19,383 nt of DNA from Mariaggregatimicrobium sp964498785 (GTDB lineage: Bacteria > Zhuqueibacterota > Zhuqueibacteria > Thermofontimicrobiales > Thiofontviventaceae): contig CAZCJL010000119.1 in assembly GCA_964498785.1 (NCBI GenBank), positions 1 through 19,383 of the forward strand, read 5' to 3'. Shown one piece after another: positions 8,635-17,420 of this stretch; position 1 is the first letter of the stretch, and every line of letters starts with the position of its first letter. Made by a program: the position numbers and the translations under genes. Under the pieces are notes generated by a model. The model did no database searches. It had not been told where the DNA came from and was given only the letters and a program-made list of their open reading frames with translations.

Positions 8635-8969
8635 ACCAGCCTCCTTATCTTGAACAACATCCTTCGTATAACATTACATTATTCGGTAAAAAGGATCTTT
8701 TCTAAACTAAATCAGATTAAATGTTTGCAACAATGCACATATGAAAAATTGTCTGATTTTTGAAATATCACGATGTGTGTCGACTGTACATTGTCTTGCG
8801 AGTGCATCACAGCAGTTTAGTTATCTATTTTTTGACTAACTTAATACATAAGCGAAGATTTGTCAATAGAATTAAGCTATTGTTTTCTTCAAATATCTGT
8901 TGCTTATATTAAATTTTTGAATTAATTTAAAGATTCAAACTTCTGACATTCGGATTAAAACCAGTTACA
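8635..8969. other. Divergent intergenic region between the peptidase operon and the HD-domain gene
   Basis: AT-rich, with no gene of credible length on either strand. It must carry promoters in both directions. On the minus strand a TTGACA sits at 8866-8861, but no good -10 lies 16-18 nt away (TATTAA is at 14), so I do not call it. A weak plus-strand candidate is listed separately. TTGAC (8832-8836) and GTCAA (8862-8866) form a short inverted pair. Confidence 0.5.
8900..8928 (+). promoter_or_regulatory. Weak sigma70-like promoter candidate for the HD-domain gene
   Basis: TTGCTT (8900-8905), a 17-nt spacer and TAATTT (8923-8928) lie about 41 nt before the ATG. Each box matches consensus only partly and the region is AT-rich, so chance is a real possibility. 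Confidence 0.25.
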
Positions 8970-9590
8970 ATGATGCAAAAAACTGAAAAAGAATATCTTA
9001 TTGCTGAGTTAAAAGAATGGGTTATTCCGCGAACCTTTAACCATTGCCTCGGCGTGATGAAGGTAATGGCGGATTTATCCGGGATATATCATCTTAATAA
9101 GGATAAAGCAATTCAGGCTGGATTGTTACATGATATCGGCAAAAATTTATCCATTGAAGATCAGTTGAAATATGCCCGGATCGGTAACTTGCATTTCAAC
9201 CATGACATTGAATTAAGAATGCCATATATCCATGGCCAGGTCAGTGCGTATCTGGCGAAAACAGTGGCGAAGATAACTGACGAATCCGTATTGGAAGCAA
9301 TCGCAACCCATACCACATACGATGTTGTATCAGAAGACAATCACAATTTAACATGGTGCCTGCGGATTGCGGATGTTTTAGCACCGGAAAAAAACTGGGT
9401 TGGCATGAAAAAATTAAAACGGTTCGCGTATGCCGGCAAATTTGATGAAGCAAAACTTTTAGTGACGTACTGGCTGAGTGAATATCTCCCTGAAAAAGGA
9501 ATTCCGTTGCATCCCAATTATATTGCACAACTCAATTATCTGAAAAGCAAAGTGAAACCAGGTAAGGATTTTTTTAACAGGGAGGAATAA
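8970..9590 (+). CDS. yqeK: HD-domain phosphohydrolase, YqeK-like (diadenosine tetraphosphatase type)
   Basis: 206 aa. Metal-binding residues appear in the HD order: His25 (RTFNHCLGV), His54-Asp55 in GLLHDIGKN, His88 (PYIHGQVSA), His114 in AIATHTTYD and Asp135 in LRIADVLAPE. The AGLLHDIGK, P-x-x-H-G and AIxTHTT motifs with a final AD.LAPxK are those of YqeK, which in Gram-positive bacteria splits Ap4A symmetrically to two ADP. The length fits that family. The second half after residue 150 (FDEAKLLVTYWLSEYL...) is a helical tail without known motifs. Usual neighbours of yqeK (nadD, rsfS) are absent, so this could be a paralogue acting on another nucleotide. No clear Shine-Dalgarno precedes the ATG; a second ATG follows at once. 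It is transcribed away from the peptidase operon and probably alone. Confidence 0.75.
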   Translation: MMQKTEKEYLIAELKEWVIPRTFNHCLGVMKVMADLSGIYHLNKDKAIQAGLLHDIGKNLSIEDQLKYARIGNLHFNHDIELRMPYIHGQVSAYLAKTVAKITDESVLEAIATHTTYDVVSEDNHNLTWCLRIADVLAPEKNWVGMKKLKRFAYAGKFDEAKLLVTYWLSEYLPEKGIPLHPNYIAQLNYLKSKVKPGKDFFNREE

Positions 9591-9619
9591 TTTTTGTTTT
9601 TCTAATCACATATTTTTAG

Positions 9620-9648
9620 TTGATTTTATCCATATTTGTTTTTAAATT
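9620..9648 (+). promoter_or_regulatory. Sigma70-like promoter candidate for the sulfatase gene
   Basis: TTGATT (9620-9625), a 17-nt spacer and TAAATT (9643-9648) precede the palindrome at 9664-9678, which would then sit just after the expected transcription start. Box matches are moderate. Confidence 0.35.
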
Positions 9649-9663
9649 TAACTTTTGCCAGAC

Positions 9664-9678
9664 AGGTAACAGTTACCT
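9664..9678. promoter_or_regulatory. Hyphenated palindrome, operator candidate
   Basis: AGGTAAC-A-GTTACCT has perfect 7-bp arms around one base and stands out from the AT-rich surroundings. It lies about 100 nt before the sulfatase ATG and 15 nt after a candidate -10 box, a position where a dimeric repressor would block transcription. No regulator gene is adjacent. A small hairpin is unlikely, since the loop is one base. Confidence 0.4.
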
Positions 9679-9780
9679 TGAAAGAGACGTCGCCCGTTTT
9701 CTGTTTAAGGAATTATCGATAGTTGAGAGAATTGAGAATACTGAAATCATGAATAGTTAACAATTGCTAAGGAGATTTAC

Positions 9781-11673
9781 ATGCCGACCTACTCTCGCCG
9801 TACGTTTCTAAAAAATTCTGCACTCATCGCCGGACTCGCACGAGTACCTTCTCTTTTATTTGGGAACAGCAAAACACCAGAATTGCCGGATCAGCCCAAT
9901 ATTATTTTAATTATCACCGATCAGGAGCGGTACAGCCAGTGGTTTCCGCAGGATTGGGAGGAAAATAATTTACCCAATATGCAACGACTTAAAGCGAATG
10001 GTCTTTCTTTCACGAATGCTTTCTGTAATACCAGCATGTGTACTCCCAGCCGGGCAACGCTGCTCACAGGGCTTTATCCGACGCAACATGGCGTGACGGA
10101 TACATTACCAGAGGGCGAGGGAAAACAAAATCATGAAAATTACACAGTACTCAATCCGGCGCAACAAAATTTAGCATGGATGTTAAAATCTGCCGGGTAC
10201 CAGGTTTTTTACAAAGGGAAATGGCATTTGAGCTATCCCGACGGCGATGAATGGGCATCGGAAGATATTGCAAAATACGGTTTCGACGAATGGAATCCAC
10301 CCGATGGCGGCGAGGATACAGCGTCGGAAAATTATGGCGGCGGACGGGCCAATCTCGACGAGCATTATTTGCAGGACACCCTCGATTTTCTGGAAAATGT
10401 GGACACGAGTAAGCCGTTCGCTCTCATTATTTCATTTATCAATCCTCACGATGTAGCAGGATTTCCCAATGATTATGAACAGGATTATCCGGCCGGCATG
10501 TTGGAGGGCGATTTGGAACTTCCGCCCACAATTGATGAAGACCTGGATCGAAATTATAAACCCCATACTCATGCGGAGACGCTCAATAAACTGGGGCTTG
10601 GTCTGGGTGTTTTGGCGACGCCGGTTCGTAAAAAGCAGTATCTTAATTTTTACGGAAACCTGTTGAAAAAAGTGGATGCACAAATCGGGCACATTCTGAA
10701 CGCCCTGGAGCAACCCCGTCCCGATGGCTCCAGGCTGACAGATTCGACACTGGTGATTCGGACCGCGGATCACGGCGAAATGGGATTGAGTCATGGCGGT
10801 TTACGACAAAAAATGTTCAATGCTTACGAAGAAACCATGCATCTGCCGCTCATTTTTTCCAATCCTGTTTTATTCCCGCAACCACGCACCAGTGATGCGC
10901 TGGTCTCTTTAATCGATTTGATGCCAACATTGGCAACTTTTGCAAAAGTGCCGGATCGAAATAACCGGACGTTTAAAGGCGTGGATTTTTCACAGATCAT
11001 TTACGATCCGGATACACCGACAGTGCAGGAGGAGATTCTGTTCGTGTTTGATGATATTAAGGCAGGACAGGAAAATATTGAGCAGATGGTAACTCCGCCA
11101 AATCGCATCCGGTGCATCCGCGAGCAGCGCTGGAAATTTGCCCGCTACTTTGATGCAGCGGGACAGGTTGCCAATGAGTATGAAATGTACGATATGCAGA
11201 ACGATCCCCGGGAATTGCAAAATCTGGCGCATCCGTTACACCCGCGATTCAATGATCCGGAGATTGTCGAGGAACGAAAGAGATTAGCAGAAAAATTACA
11301 GATGATCGAGGAAACACGGTTGCAGCCACTCATAACAGACGTAATTCATAATGAATCCAGCCGCAACCCATTCTCGTTCAAACTCTGGCAGAATTATCCC
11401 AATCCGTTTAATTCCGGCACAACCATTGCGTTTGAGGTATCACAGCCGGTGCAGGCAACCGTATCGATCTATAATGTACACGGCGCTCACGTCCGTCAAC
11501 TTCTGCACGGAAAGCGAGATAGTGGGCTTCACCAGATTACATGGGATGGCGCGGATGCATTCGGCAAACCAGTAGCTTCGGGCGTCTATTTTTATCAGTT
11601 GCACCTCTCCCCTCTTTCGGGCAGGACGTATGCTCCCTATAATGTGAGCAAGAAAATGATTTATGTGAAGTAG
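9781..11673 (+). CDS. Tat-exported sulfatase with type IX sorting domain
   Basis: 630 aa; ATG with AAGGAG 6 nt upstream. SRRTFLKNSALIAGLA (5-20) is a twin-arginine signal. The sulfatase (S1/alkaline-phosphatase fold) core follows: metal-site Asp47 in ITDQE, then SMCTPSRATLLTG, where Cys87 of CTPSR is the residue converted to formylglycine, then GKWHL (Lys147, His149) and TADHGEMGLSHGG (Asp330, His331). Core length is normal, and the last ~100 residues (from about 531; NYPNPFNSGTT, HQITWDGADAFGKPVASGVYFYQL) form a type A sorting domain. It should hydrolyse sulfate esters, perhaps of polysaccharides, at or outside the outer membrane; the substrate cannot be told from the sequence. No sulfatase-maturase gene is in the window. 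Formylglycine is made in the cytoplasm on many sulfatases, which would explain Tat export. It is a single gene, convergent with the 808-residue protein gene 23 bp away. Confidence 0.9.
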   Translation: MPTYSRRTFLKNSALIAGLARVPSLLFGNSKTPELPDQPNIILIITDQERYSQWFPQDWEENNLPNMQRLKANGLSFTNAFCNTSMCTPSRATLLTGLYPTQHGVTDTLPEGEGKQNHENYTVLNPAQQNLAWMLKSAGYQVFYKGKWHLSYPDGDEWASEDIAKYGFDEWNPPDGGEDTASENYGGGRANLDEHYLQDTLDFLENVDTSKPFALIISFINPHDVAGFPNDYEQDYPAGMLEGDLELPPTIDEDLDRNYKPHTHAETLNKLGLGLGVLATPVRKKQYLNFYGNLLKKVDAQIGHILNALEQPRPDGSRLTDSTLVIRTADHGEMGLSHGGLRQKMFNAYEETMHLPLIFSNPVLFPQPRTSDALVSLIDLMPTLATFAKVPDRNNRTFKGVDFSQIIYDPDTPTVQEEILFVFDDIKAGQENIEQMVTPPNRIRCIREQRWKFARYFDAAGQVANEYEMYDMQNDPRELQNLAHPLHPRFNDPEIVEERKRLAEKLQMIEETRLQPLITDVIHNESSRNPFSFKLWQNYPNPFNSGTTIAFEVSQPVQATVSIYNVHGAHVRQLLHGKRDSGLHQITWDGADAFGKPVASGVYFYQLHLSPLSGRTYAPYNVSKKMIYVK

Positions 11674-11696
11674 ATTTTAAATTTAAATAGAATGTC

Positions 11697-14123
11697 TCAC
11701 TCCTCCTTCTGCTTATCCCGCATATCCTTTACCAGCGTCAGGAAATTTTTACCCTGATCAAATCCAACTGCCCAGATGAATAGTGTGAGGAAATCGTCCC
11801 AGGAACCGAAATCCGGTTTTCGAAAATATTCGGATTGCAGACCTGAAAAGACGGCAAATAGAAATGCAATACCGCTCAATCCTATTTCGTATTTATTCCA
11901 TTGCCGATACCATATAATATCCTCGTTCTCTCGCACTTCAATTTTGCGCGGCTCTATTGCAATCGACGTTATCATGTTGTCATCTTCAGGTAAAAGATCC
12001 TTTGGGAAATGAACAGTCACACTGATATTCCACGATCCACCTTCCGGGAAATATTTGGGGACAGAATTCGATTTCATGTCATTACTGGGTGGTACTGGAA
12101 TTTTTCGGGCATTCGGTGTTTCTGCTTTTTCCAAGATTTTTTGAATGTCGTCTTTGTTTTCAGTTCCGAACGTGGTGTATAGCATATTAACAAGCTCTTC
12201 CTGGGATGAAAATTCCTTATTCACCAGTGTGAGATCGCGCACCCTGGGTGGCTTTGCTTCCGGTACTATTTTCAAAACAGGTTTGGTTAGTTTGTATTGA
12301 TGAGCTGGCGTGAAACTCCAGTAATAGGTTAGTAGTTTGCGAACGAGATACGAGTTATTCAATTTTTCGCTACCAAAATCGATGGAATAAATTCCCACCT
12401 CGTTTGTAGTGGGCTTTAACGGCGCTTTGATAGAAATGTCATTTTTATTATTGAGTATCTCCTCCCACACCGCCTGATTTTCGTGGTTCCAATAAGCGAT
12501 TTTCATTGCTTCCTGCAAGCCGGTTTCAGCGTCTTCGGCAGCGAGAAAACCGGAAATTGCTTTTTGCAATATCTGATCCCTGATCCGATATTCAGTCACC
12601 AGTTTATACATCCGCAATATAATTTCCGCCGGTTTCAGCTCTGTATAGCTGAGATTCTCTTTTTGCTGCCGCTCTGTCAATTGCTGCCGCAAATTACTCT
12701 CAAATTCAGCGATTTCGTTGTTTTTTGAATGAACGGGTTTTAGCTGTTTCGTCAGTATTTTTTTTATCCGATTCTGCAATTCAAGGGCATACGCGGCGCC
12801 TTTATCGTCGGAGGTACATTTTTCCGCGTCATTCAGATTCGCTGTGATGTCGTTTTTATAAGGCGCAACGTCATATTTCATCGCCAACCGGTCGATTTCT
12901 TTAAAATAATCTTTCACTTCTTCCACCAGTCCCGGCGGCACGTCTTTTTTGGTAATCGCTTTCCAGATCGCCTCTTTACGTTGGCTGACTGTAGCCAGGA
13001 AATCAGCGATTTCCAGAAACGAGAGCGTTTTATCATTATTATTAAAAAAGAATTTTTGATTTAAATCCTTTGCAACGCTCGCAAGTGAGCGGATGCGCTC
13101 GCGAACGATCCGGTTGATGTCAGTCAAATCTTCGGATTCCTTGCGGATTTTTCGAATATGAATATTGCGGTCGCCCCGCTTTTTAAGATTGATGAAGCCG
13201 CGTGTTACAGTATAAGAAAGGAGGCTACCGATTAAAATGATGAGCGCCGCGTAGAGAGCCGGCCTTTTGAGCTGCAGATTTACCAGGAACTGCTGCGGTT
13301 CCAGATTGTCAGATTCGATGGAAAATGTTGTGGTATATGTTCCGGCTTCGTACACCGGCGGAAACGGAAGCACGATATTTTTTGATGTACGGGCAGAAAG
13401 ACTTTGAATTGACGTGATGAATGAATCTGGCTCAAATTGTTGATTCAGGTTGTGATCGTTATCTGTTTTAATGATAGATATTGGTTTCACAACGAGGTTT
13501 TTTATCGTATCTGCTTTTGAAATGTTGGCGATGTTTAGTGAAAAATCAGACAAATCCGGCCGAATGCCCCACAAAAAGCGTTTGACATACATTAGCTTGT
13601 CACTGCCATGATGAATTTTAAATGCATCCTCCGGAAGCAGTTTTTGGGCCGGTGCATGGCGACGGACGATGAAGGTTATTGATTCCGATTCCACGGCAGT
13701 GTTTTGCGGACCTGCCGCTAATGAATGAATGACGAGAGTGCCATTATATTCAGCAGATTTATCAGGAATTCGAATTGATAGCCTGAATTCCCGAATTTCA
13801 CCTCCGCGAAATACAATGCTGCTATCTGAAACAGCCGTTGCACCATCATAAACAAGTAACGTTGTTTCTCGATCATCCGCATACAATTCTACCATTGCAG
13901 ATCGGTTATCTCGTGAAATAAACGAGGATATTTCAAAATAGACAGGTCTCGCATTGGCCGCAGTATTGATGAATAGTAACGGCAGGGTATATGCTTGTTT
14001 TATGTCAAAATCCTGCGGCAGGGTAATGTGCACACTTTTGGAGCCGATTTTTGTAATCTGCGCCTGAGTACTCACACTGCAAGTTACAACCAGCAGGACC
14101 AGAATAACAAACCATTTTCTCAT
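11697..14123 (-). CDS. Large membrane protein of unknown function, last gene of the M16 operon
   Basis: 808 aa; ATG with GGGAGG upstream, 50 bp after the second M16 gene. A signal peptide (MRKWFVILVLLVVTCSVSTQAQ) is followed by about 265 residues of beta-rich sequence resembling Ig-like/CARDB folds, with features such as GEIREFRLSIRIPDKSAEYNGTL and YEAGTYTTTFSIESDN. One membrane span lies at about 289-310 (LYAALIILIGSLLSYTVTRGF). Then come about 435 charged, helix-rich residues (basic region just after the span, coiled-coil potential in 320-360 and 480-530), a second span at about 747-767 (IGLSGIAFLFAVFSGL) and an amphipathic or membrane segment at 775-797. I infer an extracytoplasmic N-terminal domain and a large cytoplasmic helical domain. 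I do not recognise the family and found no catalytic motif. Co-transcription with periplasmic proteases suggests an envelope role. Confidence 0.75.
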   Translation of the reverse strand: MRKWFVILVLLVVTCSVSTQAQITKIGSKSVHITLPQDFDIKQAYTLPLLFINTAANARPVYFEISSFISRDNRSAMVELYADDRETTLLVYDGATAVSDSSIVFRGGEIREFRLSIRIPDKSAEYNGTLVIHSLAAGPQNTAVESESITFIVRRHAPAQKLLPEDAFKIHHGSDKLMYVKRFLWGIRPDLSDFSLNIANISKADTIKNLVVKPISIIKTDNDHNLNQQFEPDSFITSIQSLSARTSKNIVLPFPPVYEAGTYTTTFSIESDNLEPQQFLVNLQLKRPALYAALIILIGSLLSYTVTRGFINLKKRGDRNIHIRKIRKESEDLTDINRIVRERIRSLASVAKDLNQKFFFNNNDKTLSFLEIADFLATVSQRKEAIWKAITKKDVPPGLVEEVKDYFKEIDRLAMKYDVAPYKNDITANLNDAEKCTSDDKGAAYALELQNRIKKILTKQLKPVHSKNNEIAEFESNLRQQLTERQQKENLSYTELKPAEIILRMYKLVTEYRIRDQILQKAISGFLAAEDAETGLQEAMKIAYWNHENQAVWEEILNNKNDISIKAPLKPTTNEVGIYSIDFGSEKLNNSYLVRKLLTYYWSFTPAHQYKLTKPVLKIVPEAKPPRVRDLTLVNKEFSSQEELVNMLYTTFGTENKDDIQKILEKAETPNARKIPVPPSNDMKSNSVPKYFPEGGSWNISVTVHFPKDLLPEDDNMITSIAIEPRKIEVRENEDIIWYRQWNKYEIGLSGIAFLFAVFSGLQSEYFRKPDFGSWDDFLTLFIWAVGFDQGKNFLTLVKDMRDKQKEE

Positions 14124-14173
14124 AATAACCTCCCTTTTTGTAGAGGATTTTAAATCCGAAAAAGAATTGTCAT

Positions 14174-15574
14174 TTAAAATCCATCAACCTTAATTTCTTT
14201 TTCCGACAGTTCACCATACCTTTTAACAATATCGCGAATTTCATCGGACTTGCCGATGAGTACAAACTGCAGGTCCGACATGGGAAAATATTTATCAATA
14301 ATTTGTCCTGCCTTTTCAACAGTCATTTCGTCGACATTTTGCTCAAAATTATTGATGAATGATTCGTCAAAATCATAAACATACATGTCCGTCAACAACT
14401 CAGCCAGATCACCGGCAGTTTCGTACTGCGGCGGGAATTGCCCTTTGATATAATTTCTGGCAGAGGTTAGTGTTTCTTCATTCACGCCCTGTTTGTGGAG
14501 GCGGTTTAGAACTTCCAGCGCGACATCGATGGCTTCCTCTGTTTTTTCAGTGCGGGTGTAGCTGCTCATTGCGAAAATACCAGAATACCGGTGCGGTACA
14601 AAATAGCTATGTGCGCCATACGTCAGTCCCCGATTCACACGCAATTCATCATTCAGCCAACTGGTAAATCTGCCGCCCAAAATGGTGTTGATTACCTGCA
14701 CCGGAATATAATCCGGATTACTGCGGGTGATGCCAAATCCACCGATCATGAACCGGGTTTCGGTAGCGTCGTCCTTATTTATCAACAGCAACCGGCTTTT
14801 ACTCATTTCAGGCGGTGCGCCGACGTCCGGTTTCATGGGCGTGTTATCATTTTCCCACTGTGCAAATAACTTTTGGATATCTTTTTTCATCTGACTGCTT
14901 TTAAAATCACCTACCACGGCGATAGCGGATTGCACCGGTTGATAATTTTGATGGTAAAATTCTTTGACGGCATCAATCGTGAGCGCAGTAACTGTCTGCT
15001 TGTCACCGGTTAGCGAATTCCCGTAAATGTGGTCTCCAAACAGAAATTTATCGTAATACGACTGCATGACTTTAGCCGGGCGCTCTTTCATCAAATCGAT
15101 CTGGTCCAGACGCCGCTGTTTATGCTTGTTAAATTCAACCGCATCAAACGCCGGGTGCAGGACAATCTCCTGCAGCACTGGAAAAATTTTATCCTGATCC
15201 TCGTTCAGAAACGATATTCTTAATTCAGCATATTCTTTGACTGCCGCGCTCCGATAAGAAGCGCCCAAGAAATCGAGCTGCTCTTCTATCTGTTTTCTCG
15301 TGAGATTTTTTGTGCCAAACAGCAGATTTTCAGCAGTCAGCAAAGCCAGTCCGTGTTGACCTCCATCTTTTATTGAACCTGCCGGAAATACCATGGATAC
15401 ATAAATCAACGGCACTTCATGCTGTTCCATCAGATAAACAGTCAATCCATTTTTCAGAGAAAATTTTTGAAACGGAGGAAGTTTAAATCCCGCAGTTTTA
15501 GCCGGAAGCGCAGAATACATACCGCCCATTAGGACAGCCATCGTAAATATAAAAATCATCAGCTCTCTTCTCAT
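14174..15574 (-). CDS. M16 peptidase-like protein without the zinc site (inactive partner subunit)
   Basis: 466 aa; ATG with GGAGG 7 nt upstream, located in the last codons of the preceding gene, 2 bp after its stop. A signal peptide (MRRELMIFIFTMAVLMGGMYSALPA) directs it to the periplasm. The fold matches M16: LKNGLTVYLMEQHEVPLI at the N-terminus, and in the second domain FTSWLNDELRVNRGLTYGAHS, the Arg/Tyr substrate-binding motif typical of the non-catalytic subunit. Where HXXEH should be there is GLALLTAENLLFGT, so neither zinc histidine is present. In this family (M16B, as in mitochondrial processing peptidase) an inactive R/Y-bearing chain pairs with an active HXXEH chain to make one enzyme. 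Its neighbour supplies the active chain, so a heterodimer is the natural reading. Confidence 0.88.
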   Translation of the reverse strand: MRRELMIFIFTMAVLMGGMYSALPAKTAGFKLPPFQKFSLKNGLTVYLMEQHEVPLIYVSMVFPAGSIKDGGQHGLALLTAENLLFGTKNLTRKQIEEQLDFLGASYRSAAVKEYAELRISFLNEDQDKIFPVLQEIVLHPAFDAVEFNKHKQRRLDQIDLMKERPAKVMQSYYDKFLFGDHIYGNSLTGDKQTVTALTIDAVKEFYHQNYQPVQSAIAVVGDFKSSQMKKDIQKLFAQWENDNTPMKPDVGAPPEMSKSRLLLINKDDATETRFMIGGFGITRSNPDYIPVQVINTILGGRFTSWLNDELRVNRGLTYGAHSYFVPHRYSGIFAMSSYTRTEKTEEAIDVALEVLNRLHKQGVNEETLTSARNYIKGQFPPQYETAGDLAELLTDMYVYDFDESFINNFEQNVDEMTVEKAGQIIDKYFPMSDLQFVLIGKSDEIRDIVKRYGELSEKEIKVDGF

Positions 15575-15576
15575 CT

Positions 15577-16893
15577 TTATTCCTCCTCCAGATTTTTTAA
15601 AAAGCCCACTGTGCGATTGGATTTTTTTAAATATTTTGCAGCAACGGTTTTAATATCAGTTGCTGTCACTTTTTTATAGTGATCCGGCGCGTCGAACAGT
15701 TTGCTATAACTGCCGAAAAACAGCTCATACGTTCCGATTTTGTTCGCCCTGCCATTGATCGTCTCCATACTTCGATAGAAATCAACTAACTTGCGATTTT
15801 TCACCTTTTGCAGTTCCTGATCCGTTACGCTATCTGAAATAATATTATTGAGCTCATCGTAAATAGCCTGCTCCAGTTGATCTTCAGTCACGTCCTGCCG
15901 GCAAACTGCGTAAATATACAACAGATTCGGATCGAACGCCAGCGGCAAGTATGTTTCCACTTCTGTTGCCAGTTGCTTTTCATTGATCAATGTGCTGAAC
16001 AGACGCGATGATTTTCCTTTTGAAAGAATATCATTCAATAAATCAAGGGCATAATATTCCCCGGATTTCGTTTCAGGTACATGATACGCGATCATCAGAT
16101 TGGGAGAGGATACGGCTTTGTGCACCCACAATCTTTTTTCACCCAACTGTTCCGGCTCCACAGTGTGCACCGGACGCGGCGGCTTCTGCGGCGGGATATT
16201 CCCGAAATAGTCTTCGCATAATCTTTTCACCTCATAAAAATCGACGTCCCCGGAAATCACAACCAGACCATTATTTGGCGCATAATATGTCCCGAAATAT
16301 TTTTCAAGATCGCCCCGGGTCCAGTTTTTGATATCCGATTCATACCCAATCACTGACCAGCGATACGGATGCGCCAGAAATGCCGATCCCTTCACCTGTT
16401 CTTCCAGCAATTCCCAATTGCTGTTCTCCAGGCTGGTGATCCGCTCCGACAATACAACCCCGCGCTCGCTTTCGATCATTTTTTCATCAAATGCCAGATT
16501 CGCGATGCGGTCTGCTTCCAGATCGAAAATAACCTCAGTCGCTGAGGACGGGAACCAATCCATGTACGCTGTAATATTCTCCGAAGTATATGCATTATTG
16601 GACCCGCCATTCGCTTCCATCACCCGGTCGAACATTTTGGGACCATACTTCTTCGCACCGTTGAACATCATGTGTTCGAAGAAATGCGACAGTCCGGTAA
16701 TCCCCGGCACTTCATTACGGGAACCAACTTTCCAGAAAATGTACATCGTGGCATTGGGAATGGAGTGATCTTCCAATACAAAAATTTTCATACCATTTGC
16801 TAATGTAAATGATTTCACATCCTCGACTTTGATTTGCGCAAATAACAGCGAACCAAATGATAACATCAGAATAAGAACAATACTCAATCGCAT
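15577..16893 (-). CDS. M16 zinc peptidase, active subunit
   Basis: 438 aa from ATG 16893, which I prefer to an upstream ATG at 16959: GGAGG lies 5 nt before it and a signal peptide begins at once (MRLSIVLILMLSFGSLLFAQ). The longer form would put 22 unrelated residues before the signal and run across the promoter -10. HFFEH at 70-74 is the inverted zinc motif of M16; Glu73 is the base, and Glu143/Glu150 in ESERGVVLSER supply the downstream acidic residues. The second domain (SKGKSSRLFSTLINEKQLA) lacks the R/Y motif, as usual for the catalytic chain. The product should degrade peptides in the periplasm together with the partner encoded just downstream. First gene of a three-gene operon reaching 11697. 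Confidence 0.9.
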   Translation of the reverse strand: MRLSIVLILMLSFGSLLFAQIKVEDVKSFTLANGMKIFVLEDHSIPNATMYIFWKVGSRNEVPGITGLSHFFEHMMFNGAKKYGPKMFDRVMEANGGSNNAYTSENITAYMDWFPSSATEVIFDLEADRIANLAFDEKMIESERGVVLSERITSLENSNWELLEEQVKGSAFLAHPYRWSVIGYESDIKNWTRGDLEKYFGTYYAPNNGLVVISGDVDFYEVKRLCEDYFGNIPPQKPPRPVHTVEPEQLGEKRLWVHKAVSSPNLMIAYHVPETKSGEYYALDLLNDILSKGKSSRLFSTLINEKQLATEVETYLPLAFDPNLLYIYAVCRQDVTEDQLEQAIYDELNNIISDSVTDQELQKVKNRKLVDFYRSMETINGRANKIGTYELFFGSYSKLFDAPDHYKKVTATDIKTVAAKYLKKSNRTVGFLKNLEEE

Positions 16894-16930
16894 AACATCC
16901 TCCGAAAAAATAGTTATTGAACATGATGTG

Positions 16931-16959
16931 AATATACGCATTGTTTTTTTACAGGGCAA
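16931..16959 (-). promoter_or_regulatory. Sigma70-like promoter of the M16 operon
   Basis: On the minus strand TTGCCC (16959-16954), exactly 17 nt, then TATATT (16936-16931), giving a leader of about 35 nt before the GGAGG and the ATG at 16893. The -10 is strong and the placement is right. It also argues against the longer start at 16959. Confidence 0.6.
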
Positions 16960-17318
16960 CGGTTTTTTTCGGTTGGCGGGGCTCGCTGAGCTATTGTAAG
17001 TTTATTTTCTTAAAAAAAGGGAGGAGCACATAAAATTGTGCCTGGCTTGGTTAGTACTGTTTTTATTTCTAACGTGACCCATCACACAGATTATATTCTG
17101 ACTATGCTATTCAATTCTTAAATTGGTAAATATAATATTTTATTTTTCAACTCGTCTTCAATACAACAGACGTAAATTAACAATACATCTTCTATCACTT
17201 GACTTATTAATGTATTTGGTTACTATTCAGCATAGAGCTGTCATTCCTGCGGATGCAGGAATCCGCTCAGATATCTGTTTTAACGAAATCATTGTATAAG
17301 TCTTTCCATTCCGGATTC
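16960..17318. other. Gene-free stretch upstream of the M16 operon
   Basis: AT-rich, no credible gene. It contains the palindrome at 17243-17262. On the minus strand, next to the element at 17319, is a 17-codon frame (MNPEWKDLYNDFVKTDI, ATG 17320) that ends where that palindrome begins; it may be a gene remnant but has no support beyond that. A short plus-strand hydrophobic frame near 17035-17078 follows GGGAGGAG but lacks a proper start. Confidence 0.45.
17243..17262. repeat. GCAGGAAT palindrome (widespread REP-like repeat)
   Basis: ATTCCTGC-GGAT-GCAGGAAT forms an 8-bp stem with a 4-base loop, inside the context GTCATTCCTGCGGATGCAGG. I know close variants (TCATTCCTGCGAAAGCAGGAAT) as dispersed intergenic repeats in many unrelated bacteria. 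Only one copy is in this window. Confidence 0.6.
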
Positions 17319-17420
17319 ATGATGTGGTTGATTTAGTCAGTTATCATAAATTTTGATAACGTTAATATTGTACTTACGCATTGGGAATTCTTGAAAAACA
17401 GGCTTTTTCAACAACATCAT
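17319..17420. repeat. MITE-like element, copy 1
   Basis: 102 bp, almost identical to 18839-18939 in the same orientation; I count one substitution (17360 C, 18880 T) and one base difference in an A-run. The ends ATGATGTGGTTGA and TCAACAACATCAT are inverted repeats matching at 12 of 13 positions. Inside is GTTATCA (17340-17346) facing TGATAAC (17354-17360). It has no room for a transposase. This copy cuts the DUF5615 gene. Confidence 0.7.

Noticed and set aside
8841..8866. Minus-strand promoter with TTGACA for the peptidase operon
   Set aside because: No acceptable -10 box at 16-18 nt; the nearest candidates are at 10 and 14 nt.
17035..17080. Tiny plus-strand hydrophobic peptide after GGGAGGAG
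   Set aside because: Only a TTG or in-frame ATA is available as start and it has 13-15 codons; no support beyond composition.
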